A DNA stretch of 64,000 bases from Erythrophleum ivorense (taxonomy: Eukaryota; Streptophyta; Magnoliopsida; Fabales; Fabaceae). The notes beneath the pieces were generated by a model. It saw only the letters and a list, made by a program, of their open reading frames with translations. It was not told the origin of the DNA and did not search any database. A program made the position numbers and the translations under genes. The stretch covers positions 24,917,091 through 24,981,090 of the forward strand of contig JAIUCV010000007.1 in NCBI GenBank assembly GCA_026724425.1, in the 5' to 3' direction. Shown piece by piece: positions 35,607 through 48,310 of this stretch. Numbering within the stretch: the first letter of the stretch is position 1; each line of letters opens with the position of its first letter.

Positions 35607-38600
35607 AAAGTTCCAGGCCTTCTAAGATTGTATATGGCTTGAGGAAGCAATGTTACAAGTATGTATGAACTTGTTTTTGAGATTTTAGGTGTGTAAATGT
35701 GGCATATGTCTGTGTTTATGTTGAATAAGTTGTTAGAATGGTCTTTGAGCAGGTACTAAACATTAAGAGAGGTAGGCCTTTAGGGTTGAGCTAGTAAGGC
35801 TAGAATAGAGCAAATGGATCCTATGGCTAGAGCTCTATAGACTATGGTAGCTCGCCAAGATCTGTGGCAAGCTATGTGCATTTTTAGCATGAGGTTATTA
35901 TCATATAGCTGTAAAAGAGGCTTGCTCAGAGAGACCATGAGAGGCCTAATTCTCCCCAGTTGTCACCTTTGACCATTTTGAGATGTTTTTCCTAAGGCAA
36001 AGATAGACAGTGATATAGCGCAGTATGAGATGAAATTGTTGTTGCCCAAAAATCAGTCAGAAGGGAAATGAGAGAGAGTTATTCCCCCCAACCATGACAC
36101 CCAAATGTCTAGATGAATTAGAAAGTCTAGAAAGTTATTCCTCAAGCCAGAGGCTAGAGCTTATAGGCAACACTCCACCGAGCCTGATAGCCCAGATGTA
36201 CCAATTGGCTACACATAAATAATGTAAGGGGCAAAACCCTTTAGCCTTAAGGAAGGGGCTGAACACATAGCTAGTCAAAAGTACTAGTGATGATGTAGTG
36301 CATTGCCATATGGAAGACCTTGTTGGTCATATTCAAATTAATATAAGAAATGACTTGTTAAGGGGTCGAATAAAGCACAGAGTAAGACCCCTAATGTGAG
36401 TGAGATAAAAAGAGATAAATGACCTACTAGCAAATGCTGAAATTAATTAAGCCATAGATGAGTAATGGGCCTAGTAATTAAGATTAAGAAAATACCCAAT
36501 GTAAGTGGGGGTTAACCCAAGAATGTTGTAGATGGGTAGCAATTAAAGTTAGAGAATATCAAACACTGGAATAGTAAGGTTATTAAGACCTGCCTACAAG
36601 GTGTTGACTCCAACCTAGGATGCTACCCTATGTAGTCACAAACGATGGGCTAATATGATGAGGTTAAGACTCTACTAATAAAATGTTAATATAACTTGAG
36701 GTTAATAATAGTAAGGTACTCAATGGATATACAAGCAAGGTGTACCTTATAGGTGACACCTAAAGATGAGTATGATTAGTCCAGTATCAAAAGTCCAAAC
36801 AAGAGAATGAGAATAGTTTAAAAGCATTAAGTTCATTGCAAGCCTATATAAGTTAATGGGGCTTATTGTAACCTATAGCTCTAATGAGATAGGTAGCCTA
36901 GGCTAAGTGTGAGTTGAAGCTTAAGAAAAGCAATTAGTAGAGGAAAAAGAGAATACAATGTAAAAAAAGAGAAAATGATCCGACAAAAAACTTAGTGAAG
37001 GTGCTCCCTGGGATGATGAAAAGAAGATAAGATATGTTAAGTGGGGAGACCACCCAATAGTGGTTAGTAAAAATCCTTATAGATAGACCCATGAACTATA
37101 AAGTATAGTGAAAATGGGAAGCAAGGAAGAACTAAGAAGTTAGTTCATAAAAAGTATGCATTGCTTTAGTAATGACTAAAGGGATAGACTGAGCACAAAA
37201 AAAGCAAACAGATAGAGGTCTAATAGTTAGCTTAACAAGCCTCCCTAATGTGAGACTAAGGTAAGGTTAAGACATGAGTAATTAGAGCACCCAGTGGAGC
37301 ATACATCTTCAGTAATGTAGAATTTAAACGTTGAAAGTATATGTCCTGGAGTGGGTCAGTAAAACCCTGAAATCAGTAGACTATGCTACTAGAGATAAAA
37401 GTAAAGAGATTAAATAGAGAGAAAGCCTGGCTCTAGTTCAAATGTGGAAATAAGTTGAGCTAAACAGTAGTGCCTTAGTACTTTCAGGGAAGCTCGAAGG
37501 GGCCAGAGACCACCTAAGAAGGTAAGTCCTTACATTATACAGAGAAGGAGTGTAAGCCAAGACCACTACGGAATATAATTCCTGAGATTATATGAAATAA
37601 AATTTTCCTCATAGAGGGACAATCTAGTTAAGAGTAAAGCAAGAGAATAAGAAGAATCATACCTCTCCTGATGTTATAGAAAGTGAGAAAGTTGATAAAC
37701 CTAGAAAAGATGCAAATGCTCTTGAGCATAAAGAAGCAAGAAACAACAAAAGAATAAATAAGTAAGAGAGTATCCTTTTACCTGAGTAAAAGGATAGTAA
37801 GAGTAAAAAGAGAGAAAATATGTAATGATGCTTAAGTCGAGGACATAATAGATTGAGAATAGATATTGAGTTGATGTAATTAAATGCTTAAGAAAGCACG
37901 ATTGTCCTCAGCATAGATGTCCATTTAGTATGATAATGCCCAAAACAGAGACAATCGAAAAGTAACAAATTTTGTAAAGAATCAAAGGGAAAGTCCTTTT
38001 TTCCCTTAATGTCCTATGGAATAAAGGCAGATAAAGAAAAGTAACAGAGGAATACTTTAGATTATTAGGAAACTCGTAATACGCTGACGATAGTGGCTTT
38101 GAGCTCAGTCATGATGCGCTTATGTATTAGTGTTTGATGCTACAGTTTGCTTGCAACAACAGTTACATAATATTGGGTCTGGCCAACCCAGTAGTAATGA
38201 GACTTGAGTGCGTAGCAAACAATAGCATCAATTATAAAAAGTATCTTAATAATCAAAGAGTATCCTAATTAGTTAAATGATGAGATAAGTTAAGAAAGAA
38301 AAGTGAAGGGATTCCAGTAATATTAGAATGGTAACAAAAGCATGCAGAAAGGAATCCCTAGTAAAGAATAATAATGTAGAAAAGAACATGCTAATAGTAT
38401 AGAACGTTTAGATTCAGATGGCACGAGTTCAATATGCATAGTATGAGTCCCTTATGGTATACGTAAACAAATGAGAAGGGACCAATGTATAACCTCTATC
38501 CTGCCAGAGATGTTAGGCACACTTAGTGCGTGAGATGCCCTAGTGATAAAGACACTCAAGAGCAGAATGTGGACATAGTTAGAAATTACAAGATATGAGG

Positions 38601-40225
38601 GGGAAGACAGAATGAGTATAAATAAAGTAAGGTAAGTTAATAAAGTAAGAAAAGAAAGAAAGCCTGTGTGAAAGAAGATTGAAGTGGGAGCTTAAGGATC
38701 CCATAAGGAGTAGTAAGAAAAGTCAGAATGCTCCTAAATAGCATTATGATGGGATCATAGAGAAATAGATGACATAGAACCCCCTTCACATGAAGAGCAT
38801 GATAGACATCTGAGTTGAGCCTTAGACATTATGAGTGATAGTTACCTAACTTAGTGAGCATATATTTTATGTTTAGATATAGCGATCTTAGACATTGACA
38901 TCTCCTAGAGATAGATCGTAATAGATCCTAGTATAGTATAGTGGGTTGTAATAGAACTTCCCAGGGCTCTGAGAGGTCACAGTAGACTTAGGGATCGCAG
39001 TAGATCCCACAAAGTTATAGAGAGCCCATAGTTACAGCATAGCAGTTCTTTAGGAAGATGATAGCCTGAGATAGTTTTTATAGAGCAGTTAATCTCAAAG
39101 ATCAGTACAATTTTAATTAGTTTTATCTTTGAGATTAGAAATCTCTTAAGTCTGGTAGACCATTGCCACAGAGATACTCAGGCTAGACTCAGACTGTAAG
39201 ACCACTTACTAGACCTATTAATAGATAAGCATAATATGTGGGATGAAGAAAGTAAGGAAGTAGCTTTCCAGAGTTAGAGACAAATGAACCACTGCCCATC
39301 AAATATTAAACATGACCAAAGGATAGAAAGATCCCTATATGTCAGAGCCATATATTCAGAAAGGTCAAGTACAACCTTTTATAATAAGGCAAGTGGTAGG
39401 GCGTGCCTTCAATGGTTGAAATTATGAGTACAGTTACCATCCCACTAGAATTCAACTAGTGTCAGTGGTAGTTACTCTTGAATGTTAGTGTAAAAGTTAA
39501 AAAGGATGCCAGTTCATTTAAGATGAGGGACTGTAAATTTCCTACTCTTAAAAGAGTAAAGAGAGTAAGGAAAAAGTCCTGGCCTAAAGAGGAAAATATC
39601 TTAATAAACAGAAAAACTGGGATAATTAAAAGTGGAGACTCCTTGAAGGAGCTGTAATCCTAGTAAGTGATTGAGATGTTAGGCCTATAATGGAAAGAAA
39701 TATGAATTGTGATTATGGGATGAGCTAATAAGAAAGAGCACAAAGATGAACAATGGATGGCATATTGAAATAAATGAGTAAACAGATAGAAAACTCCAAT
39801 GGCTTTGATGAATAGAGAAAGGTAATGAGACCTTATGGGAAGCCATTAGGAGATGATACGAGAGACTTGATACTAAATGAATTACCTTCTGAGGTACATA
39901 AATGGGTCCACAGAGAAGAACATTAACCCCTACGAATGAGTTAAGACTAATCAAATATGATTAGTAAGATCTCCCAAGATAAGGTCAAAATCATAAGAGC
40001 ATGATTTAGAGTTAAAATTTCTTTCTCTTATGAGAAGAACTAGCATATATTCCATAATAATAGTACAGGAAAAGAAGAGCTCTCATTAAGGGCTCGTAAT
40101 GAAAGTTCCCTGGCAGAAAGAAACTCGAAAGAGCCAAGAAAAAAGGAAAGAAAGGGCCAATTAGAGAGAATATCATAAAGACTAGATGAGGTTGCACTTT
40201 TATATTTTGAGGATGAAATTTATTT

Positions 40226-40239
40226 AAGGGGGAAATAAA
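40226..40239 (+). promoter_or_regulatory. Polypurine tract, outer element
   Basis: AAGGGGGAAATAAA lies directly before the 3' LTR. It is preceded by TTTTGAGGATGAAATTT, a decayed form of the hairpin seen beside the Tekay purine tract. Confidence 0.8.
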
Positions 40240-41000
40240 TATAATATTTGGTTCTCCAAAAACATGAGAAAACGCAAGAAACATAATGTTTAGTTTCTCC
40301 GTAAATGTACGTAATTCACCAAATACAAAAGAAAGTCCCCCAAATAGAATGATTTAAGGTATAATAAAATTAAAATGATAATGTAAACCTCAAATAATGA
40401 AGACCCAAGGTCAGAGGTGCCCTGAACACAGAGCTAGAATAACCAAACGAAATTCAACAAAGATGCAGTGACATTTTCATAATTTTGGGTACTTTTTGGA
40501 AAACTCATAAGAGGGATTTTTAAATGGAAAAAATGAGTTTTCTAGAGTTTTCAGAGGCCCTAAAAACTATAGGGAGCCCCAGAATAATTAAAACACTTCC
40601 TATTTATGATTTAGAATGTCGATGGACCCGAACTTTGACCCTTTTGTTCAAGAAGGTTTTAGATCTAAGTTGAGTGATTCCAAAGACATTTTATAAATTA
40701 GAGAACTTAAAATTTATGATGAAGAAGACTACTTCTAAAAAGGAGTTAAAATGGACTTAAAACAAAAAAGCCAAGAACGAAGGGCAAAATTGAAAATTTG
40801 AAATGTCTTAAATGGGTCCCTAGCCTATATATATCATGCCTCATTTCTTCCCATCACCTTGTCTGACTTTCCTTTTTACAAAAATAGAACCCTAAGCTCC
40901 TTGAAGTGGCACACCAAGTGAGAGGAAGAAAGGAAGAGAAAACCAAGTAAAAAGGTAAGAAAATCTATGGTTTTTCATACTTCTTCCTTCACCAATCTTG

Positions 41001-42771
41001 TGTCGGAAATTTTCAGGATGCGCAGCGAAAAATTAAAACACCAAATCCCTTCCCATGGATCCATCAATGTTGTTTAAATTGAGTAGATCTAGAAATATTT
41101 ACCTTTTCTGTCGGATCTTAGGAACTGATCTACAGATCTGCTCTCTCTACCGGTATCCACACAAACAGATGTTCAACTCGAATAGCATGCTAGTGCCTTT
41201 TACCAATGTCAGTACACGTTCTTGGTAAAGAAGACACTCTTCTCTTCCTCTTTCTCTCTCTCTCTCTCTAAGGATCCATACAATGTCCGTACACTTTCTC
41301 TCTAAACATCCGTACAGCGTCCGTACAGTATTCGTACGTCGTCCGTATGGTGTCTCTCTCTAGGGTTTTTCTTTAGTTCTGTTGTTCTAGGAAACTCAAG
41401 CCTCCTACCTTTTTATAGAGGTATCTTATTAGAGTTTTAGATATATTTTGATTAATTTAAAATACATTATTTTAAATCAAATCAAATTTAAATTAAATAT
41501 ATTAGTTTAAATTTAAGTCTATCTAATAGATTTAAATTTTAACTAACTATTTAATATAAATTATGAACTTAATTCAAATTTAATTTATCTCATAAATTAA
41601 ATTTAAATTATCATATTAGTTTAAATTTAAATCTATCATATAGATTTTGAATTTAAAACTAATTGATTTAAATTAATTGAAGGATATATATATTTCAAAT
41701 ATATAAATATATATATTTCAAATTTTATAAATTAGATATATATATCAAATATATATTTATTTATTTATAAAATTCTTCCATCCTAGATTGAATGTGACAT
41801 TCATTGAATCTAGACGCAATTTTAGATTCAATGAATTTGGACATTACATTCATTAAATCTAGACGCAATTTCAGATTCAATGAATTTGGACATTTTAACT
41901 CGAGTTGACTTGTTCTTGTGTGTAACCCTGTAGGCCCATATGATGTTGGTAGTGGGCTAACAATACTCTTTGACCCACAAGTCACAAGTGACCTCTAACA
42001 AGACATTATGACTACCCAAATCATATAGGGATCAGTGATCCGATGCAACCTGCCATATAACCTTATCACATCCCTTTTGTCACATGATATCTAGATCAAG
42101 TATGAGGCATGGAAATGTCATCCTTATCTTACTTGATCGTCACTTTCTCAATCTATGTGCAGACTGAAAATATAAATAGAAACCCTTCCATTCGAGCATG
42201 GCCATGCATTTCTCAATCTTACTTATCGAAGAGCGTGGAGATATCTCTCTATTAATCAGAGGGACAAATCCTATCTTGACCACTCATCTTCTTCTACATA
42301 AATTCCACTATACCCGATCATAGCCTTTATGATCACCTAGTTAAAAATGACTTTTAACTATGCCAAAAATAGTATTCCTCATGTTGGAAACTATAGTGAT
42401 CTTAAGTCTAAAGGCTCGGTGATACGGTTATATATAAGATACGCTTATGACTTAATCCATTAGCTATCTTATAGCAGTCGATCCAGCATCTTGTTCCCTA
42501 ACAAATGCCTATGATTTTGATTCGTATCTTTATGCATGATTAACACATAATCATCAATCAAAATCATACTAGTCTTAGTTCATCACCGTTCCCATAATGA
42601 TGATCAACTAGGGATATTTAAGATAATCAATATGATTTATCCAAGGATATTATTATATAAAAAATACAAACAAAAAATATAATAATAATGTAATCAAAGA
42701 AAACTCTTATTTTTTTTAATAAAGTACAATATTTGCAATACAATGATTGGTCTAAGGCATAATCTCCAACA
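41001..42771 (-). repeat. Copia 3' LTR
   Basis: The ends are TGTTGGAGATTA and CCGACA on the minus strand. It contains long TTTAAAT-type AT runs (41,450-41,770), a TATA box (41,408-41,420) and the TCCGTAC cluster (41,285-41,350). The adjoining purine tract reads AAGTAAAAGT, weaker than usual for copia. Confidence 0.93.
41408..41420 (-). promoter_or_regulatory. TATA box in copia LTR
   Basis: The minus strand reads CTCTATAAAAAGG, a strong plant TATA box. It is followed within about 60-140 bases by an AACCCTAGAGAGAGA leader with repeated CCGTAC words. The 5' LTR keeps the same box. Confidence 0.7.
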
Positions 42772-42790
42772 ACTTTTACTTGCACTAGGC

Positions 42791-43486
42791 CTAATCATTG
42801 ATGTGTCTAATACCCATTGACCTAACATGATGCTCATGCTTTGCCTGTGCAAGCGGTTTAATAAGTGGATCAGCAACATTGTCATCAGTTGGTACTTTGC
42901 ATATCTTGATATCACCCATATCAATGATTTCTCTGATGAGGTGATATCGCCTGAGTATGTGTTTAGATCTTTGATGTGACCTCAGCTCTTTAGCCTCTGC
43001 TATAGCACCATTGTTATCACAAAATAGATCTATTGGATTTGAGATGGTTGGCACCACTCCTAGTTTAGTGATGAACTTCTTAATCCAAATGGCTTCCTTA
43101 GCTGTATCCAATGTTGCTAGGTACTCAGCTTCTGTTATAGAATCAGCTATTGTGCTTTACTTAGAGCTCTTCCAGCTACTGCTCCACCATTTAAACAAAA
43201 TACAAATCCTAATTGCGATCTATAATCATCCTTGTCGAACTAAAAACTTGCATCTATGTAGCCATTTATAACAAGCTCGTCTTCCAATCCTATATAGACC
43301 AAGAGTACATCCTTAGTCCTTCCTAAGTATTTCAGGATATTCTTGACAGTAGTCCAGTGAGTCTCACTTGGATCTAATTGATATCTACTAGTTATACTTA
43401 AGGCATATGAGACATCCAGTCGAGTGCATAACATAGCATACATGATAGATCCAATAGCCGAGGCATATGGAATCTTGCTAATAAAC
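42791..43486 (-). pseudogene. pol: Copia RT tail and RNase H remnant
   Basis: After the deletion junction the frame reads SKIPYASAIGSIMYAMLCTR, the segment that follows the RT domain, then HWTTVKNILKYLGRTKD and NGYIDASF (RNase H start). A frameshift near 43,150 is followed by KEAIWIKKFITKLGVVP, DLFCDNNGAIAEAKE, KHILRRYHLIREII and KVPTDDNVADPLIKPL, ending at TAG/TGA by 42,791. The YVDD active site and most of RT are absent. Confidence 0.9.
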
Positions 43487-44509
43487 CGTATCTAATAGGG
43501 TTTAATTCCTTCGTTCAGAAACACCGTTCCATTGTGGTGTTCCTGGTAGGTTAAATTGTAAGACAATTCCACAATTTTTAAGATGGTCAATAAATTCTTG
43601 CCTCAAATATTCACCACTTCAATCAGATTGAAATGCTTTAATAGATTTGCCAAGCTGATTTTGTACCTCATTTTGGAAGGTTTTAAACATTTCAAAAGAT
43701 TCAAATTTATGTCACATTAAATAGATGTATCCATATATATTATAGTCATTTACAAAAGTAATTAAGTACAAGTGACCACTTCTGGCAGCAATACTTAGTG
43801 GATCATATACATTGGTATGTACTAAGCCCAATAAGTCAGTGGCCCTCTCACTATGCCCAGTAAAAGATGCCTTAGTCATCTTTCCTAATAAACAATATTC
43901 ATAGGTGTCAAATGATTCAAAATCAAATAAGTTGAGTAGTCCATCTTGATAGAGCTTTAAAATACGTTTCTCCTTTATATGGCCTAGACGATAGTGCTAT
44001 ATGTAGGTTAGATTCAAATCGTTTGACTTAATCCTCTTGGTAGTTACGTTATAGATATTTTCATTATTGGGAATTTCAAGGTTCAAGTAATAATGACTAC
44101 CATGCAAATCACCATCCGCATAAAAGATGTCATTAAAATAAATATAACATTTATTATTCCCAATAACTGAAGTAAAACCTTCTTTATCCAAATAAGAAAG
44201 TGAAATAATATTTCTACTTAAAGCAGGAACATAATAGCAATTGTTCAAAATAAACAAAAGCCCACTAGGCAAAACTAATTCATAATTGCCTATAGCTAAA
44301 GCAGCAACTCTTGCTCTGTTTCTAACTTGTAGGTTTATTTCGCCCTTTTTCAGCTTTCTACTCCTTTTAAGACCCTGCACATTTGTACAAATGTGAGTTC
44401 CACATGTAGTATCTAATGCCCATATAGAAGAAGTAGAAAGATTAATTTCTATAACATAAATGCCTGAAGTAATAGCCCTGTTATTCTTCTTGTTCTTTAG
44501 ATCTTTCAA
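43487..44509 (-). pseudogene. pol: Copia protease and integrase core, truncated at the catalytic Glu region
   Basis: The protease has WALDTTCGTHIC, where relatives have DTG or DSG, so the active-site Gly is lost. FILNNCYYVPALSRNIIS follows. The GAG-pre-integrase segment (HYRLGHIKEKRI) comes after a TAG stop at 43,997-43,999 (Trp in relatives). The integrase core shows GKMTKASFTGHSERA...LGLVHTNVYDPLS, FQSD followed by TGA (Arg in relatives, about 43,615), and WNGVSERRN with the catalytic Glu. The integrase C-terminal half is missing because the sequence jumps, near 43,480-43,490, into the end of the RT domain. Confidence 0.88.
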
Positions 44510-45334
44510 GTAGAGCTTGCAGTTTCTCTTCTAATGACCAAGCTCATTGCAAAATAAACAAAGTCCTTCCTTGGGAGGCTTTGCCTTCTTAGCTTTAAGC
44601 TTGGGTTTGGGCTTGGGCTTGTTTTGGTCCTTGAACTTATTGTCAGAGCCCTTTCCCTTTCCTTTGATTTTGCCTTTCTTTTTCATTCCTTTTCCTTTCT
44701 GAACCATTAAAACAGTGCTTGGCTTTTTCTTGATATTTTGCTCAACAAATTTAAGCATAGAATGTAGTTTAGAAATTGATTTCTCCATGTTGTTCATATT
44801 ATAGTTTATGATGAATTGGTCATAACTTTCTGAGAGTGAGTTTAATATCAAATCTGTAGCTAACTCCTGGCTCATAGGAAATCCGAGCCTTTCAAGGTGA
44901 TCAATATAGCCTTTCATTTTTAAGACATGAGTGCTAACTGATGCACTTTTAACCATTTTGCAAGAATGTAAGGCCTTGATAGTTTCATACCTTTCTTACC
45001 TTGCCTGTTGCTGGAACATTTCCTTGAGATACACAATCATCTCATACGCCTCCAAGTGTTCTAGATCTCTCTGAAGTTTTGGGATCATGGTGGCTAGCAT
45101 CAAGCATGCTACATCCACAGAGTCATTAAGATGCTTAGTGTGGGCATCCTTTTGGGCTCTTGGAGCATTGGCTATAGGCTCCTTAGGAATGGGTTGATTT
45201 AGGACATATGACTTTCTCTTATGCTTAAGAACAATTCTCAAGTTCCTAAACCAGTCAAGAAAGTTAGTCCCATTTAGTTTGTCCTTCTCAAGGACAAATC
45301 GCAATGATAGTAAAGCAAGATTATTTGTCGACAT
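44510..45334 (-). pseudogene. gag: Copia gag, two in-frame stops
   Basis: The start ATG at 45,334 gives MSTNNLALLSLRFVLEKDKL, then NGTNFLDWFRNLRIVLKHKR, which is the usual copia gag opening. The gag (UBN2-type) domain continues with VACLMLATMIPKLQRDLE, GYIDHLERLGFPMSQELATD and LILNSLSESYDQFI. A lysine-rich linker leads to a zinc knuckle CLFCNELGH-x-KRNC, with all CX2CX4HX4C ligands present. Stops are TAA at 44,996-44,998 (Gln in relatives) and TAG at 44,531-44,533 inside the knuckle (Trp in relatives). The frame is not shifted. Product length about 270 codons fits the family. Confidence 0.9.
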
Positions 45335-46568
45335 TTTTCTACGACAAAATATACAAAGTCAAGTTAATAATCTCCCACTAAAAATTAACCCTCAATTTAA
45401 TTTAGCAGGCTAAGACCCATATTTCACTCAACTGTAAGTCCACTTTGGCAAGACGCTTAAAATTAAGTTATTTAGGTAGGTAACTTGTTTACCAATTACA
45501 TCACATGCAACTCTTAGATCTTTATGGGATTCCATCATCATATGATCTGGCATGTTTAATCCCATCTAATGCCTTGAGACCCAAAACTGTTTTGATAGTC
45601 TCAATTAAGTCAAATCATTATAAACCTTATGAGTATCACCATTACCCAAGCTACCTCACTAAGATAACCTAAGTATATCCACTTTGATGGAACATACACT
45701 TAGGCAATCAAAGTTTTGACAAGTGTTCATAAATGGGTGGCATATAAACTTAAAATTTGATTCGAGGGATTTTATTGTTATTATTTCGTTGTGATTCAAA
45801 TATTTAACCATCACATGATAATATACTACGATAGCATGTCATATATACATATGATCTCATCATAAAGTATAAAATAAATGTGTCACAATATGGCCCATCT
45901 AGCCTACTCCTCCTAAGCCAATGAGAGGATTCTTCTAAGATAAAAATTACAAAGAGAAATCTCAATTGAACATTTGAAGGGAGTGAGATGAGAAGAGAAT
46001 GTACATCTAGAATAAATAGAGAGAGGCATGACACACAGGCTGTATTTCAAATATTGCAAACCATAAAAACCTAGGGCCATATTATGCACCATACCCATCC
46101 AATTCAAACAAACATAATTCATATATAAAGTTACAAACATCTTATCTCATAAGAAAGGTTGTAAGCATTATGATCTTAATGTTAAATCAGATTAGATTGC
46201 ACTAAACACATTTCATATACGAAAACATGAAGAGACTTGTTAAACAAATTTGTAAACATCCGAATTGAACAATTTAGAATCAGATTCCAAATCAAATTCG
46301 AACCTCTTTGTAATTTGCACACATATGTCGCACATAATATTGAATTGTAGAGTTCAAATATCACTTATATGAAATCAAATTTAAAAATTGATTTGAACAT
46401 ATAATACATATATGAATGCCAGATTCAAACACTAATCATGTGAGCCCTTAGTTCGCATACTTATATCACATTGCAACATATTGCATTACATATAGGCCAT
46501 GCAAAATCACAACAAAGGCAAAATTCATGAAACTTCACACGAAAACTCAATTTAAACAACCATTCACG
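45335..46568 (-). other. Long untranslated leader of copia element
   Basis: About 1.2 kb lies between primer site and the gag start codon. It is AT-rich. Frames at 45,804-46,364 (60-76 codons) have no recognised motif. Such long leaders occur in some plant copia clades. I see nothing else in it. Confidence 0.6.
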
Positions 46569-46582
46569 TGGCTCTGATACCA
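46569..46582 (-). promoter_or_regulatory. Primer binding site, tRNA-iMet, copia element
   Basis: The minus strand reads TGGTATCAGAGCCA, one base after the 5' LTR. It is a full match to the standard tRNA-iMet site. Confidence 0.92.
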
Positions 46583-46583
46583 C

Positions 46584-48310
46584 TGTTGGGAATTTTTAGG
46601 ATGCGCAGTGGAAAATTAAAACTCTAAATCCCTTCCAATGGATCCATCAATGTTGTTTAAATCGAGTAGATCTATAAATATTTACCTTTCCTGTCGGATC
46701 TAAGGAACTGATCTACATATCTGCTCCCTCTACCGGTATCCACACAAACAGATGTTCAACTTGAATGGTGTGCTAACACCTTTTACCAACATCAGTACAT
46801 GTTCTTGGTAGAGAAGACACTCTCCTCTTCCTCTCTCTCTCTAGGCGTCTATACAATGTTCATACACTTTCTCTCTCTAGATGTTTGCACGACATCCGTA
46901 CAGTGTTTCGTATGCCATCTGTATGGTGTCTCTCTCTAGGGTTTTTCTTTAATTCTTTAGTTCTAGGAAACCCAAGCTTCTTATCTTTTTATAGAGGTAT
47001 CTTATTAGAGTTTCAGATATATTTGATTAATTTAAAATACATTATTTTAAATCAAATCAAATTTGAATTAAATATATTAGTTTAAATTTAAATCTATCTA
47101 ATAGATTTAAATTTTAACTAACTATTTAATATAAATTTAGAACTTAGTTCAAATTTAATTTATCTCATAAATTAAATTTAAATTATTATATTAGTTTAAA
47201 TTTAAATCTATCATATAGATTTTGAATTTAAAACTAATTGATTTAAATTAATTGAAGGATATATATATTTCAAATATATAAATATATATATTTTAAATTT
47301 TATAAATTATATATATATCAAATATATATTTATTTATTTATAAAATTTTTCCATCCTAGATTGGACATGACATTCATTAAATCTAGATGCAATTTTAGAT
47401 TCAATGAATTTGGACATGACATTCATTGAATCTAGACGTAATTTCATATTCAATAAATTTAGACATTTTAGCTTAAGTTGACTCGTTCTTGTGTGTGACC
47501 CTGTAGGCTCATATGATGTTAGCAGTGGGCTAATAACACTATTTGACCTACAAGTCACAAGTGGCCTTTAACAAGATATTGTGACTACCCAAATCATATA
47601 GGAATTGGTGTTCCAATGCAACCAGTCATATAACCTTATCACATCCCTTTTGTCACATGATATCTAGATCAAGTATGAGGCATGGAAATGTCATCCTCAT
47701 TTTACTTGATTGTCACTTTTGCAGACAATACAAATGAAAACCCTTCCATTCAAGCATGGCCATGCATTTCTCAATCTCACTTATTGAGGGGCCCAGAGAT
47801 ATTTCTCTATTAATTAGAAAGACAAATCTTATCTTGATCACTCATCTTCTTCTACCTAAATTTCACTATACCCGATCATAGCCTTTATGATCACCCGGTT
47901 AAAAATGACTTTTGACTATACCAAAAATAGTGTTTCTTATGTTGGAAACTATGGTGATCTCAAGTCTAAGGGCTCGGTGATACGATTATACATAAGATAC
48001 ACTTATAACTTAATCCATGTAGCTATCCTATGGTAGTCAATCCAGTATCTTGTTCCCTAACAAATGCCTATGATTTTGATTCGTATCTTTATGCATGATT
48101 AACACATAATCATCAATCAAAATCATACTAGTTTTAGTTCATCATCATTCCCATAATGATGATCGACTAAGGATATTTAGGATAATCAATATGATTTATC
48201 CAAAGATATTATTATATAAAATATGCAAAAAAAATATAATAATAATGTAATAAAAGAAAATTCTCATTTCATAATAAAGTACAATGTAGCCTAGGGCACA
48301 ATCTCCAACA
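46584..48310 (-). repeat. Copia 5' LTR
   Basis: This 1,727 bp LTR has the same layout as the other copy. Its TATA box is at 46,985-46,996 (minus CTCTATAAAAAG). The TCCGTAC cluster (46,855-46,925) has lost several CpG sites to TG or CA compared with the 3' LTR. Confidence 0.93.

Larger units (their letters stand above)
35589..40239 (+). mobile_element. Interior of outer element: decayed or non-autonomous, purine-rich
   Basis: This 4,651 bp stretch lies between primer site and purine tract. No frame over 60 codons exists on the coding (+) strand, and I find no protease, RT, RNase H or integrase motif. An ATG at 35,814 opens about 20 gag-like codons with one stop (MDPMARAL, then ARQDLWQAM). Another readable patch is near 39,840-39,925 (LILNELPSEVHKWVHREEH); I do not recognise it. 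The + strand is visibly purine-rich, with many AGAAA and GTAAG words. Length is close to the Tekay interior (4,777 bp), so it may be an ancient coding interior or a large non-autonomous derivative. The minus-strand frames at 39,685-40,284 are shadows of the purine bias. Confidence 0.7.
41001..48310 (-). mobile_element. Ty1/copia retrotransposon, RT deleted
   Basis: The element is 7,310 bp with a perfect 5 bp duplication TCTTG (40,996-41,000 and 48,311-48,315). The LTRs are 1,771 and 1,727 bp and differ by roughly 10% over the first 250 bp. The minus strand has primer site, a 1.2 kb leader, gag, protease, integrase core, a junction that skips the integrase C-terminus and most of RT, and then the RT tail and RNase H. 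The order integrase before RT identifies copia. It cannot move by itself. A solo LTR of the same family is at 6,191-7,842. Confidence 0.95.

Noticed and set aside
39685..40284. Two ~90-codon minus-strand frames, hydrophobic
   Set aside because: They are the complement of a purine-rich stretch, which gives Phe/Ser/Leu-rich frames by composition; the element reads on the + strand.
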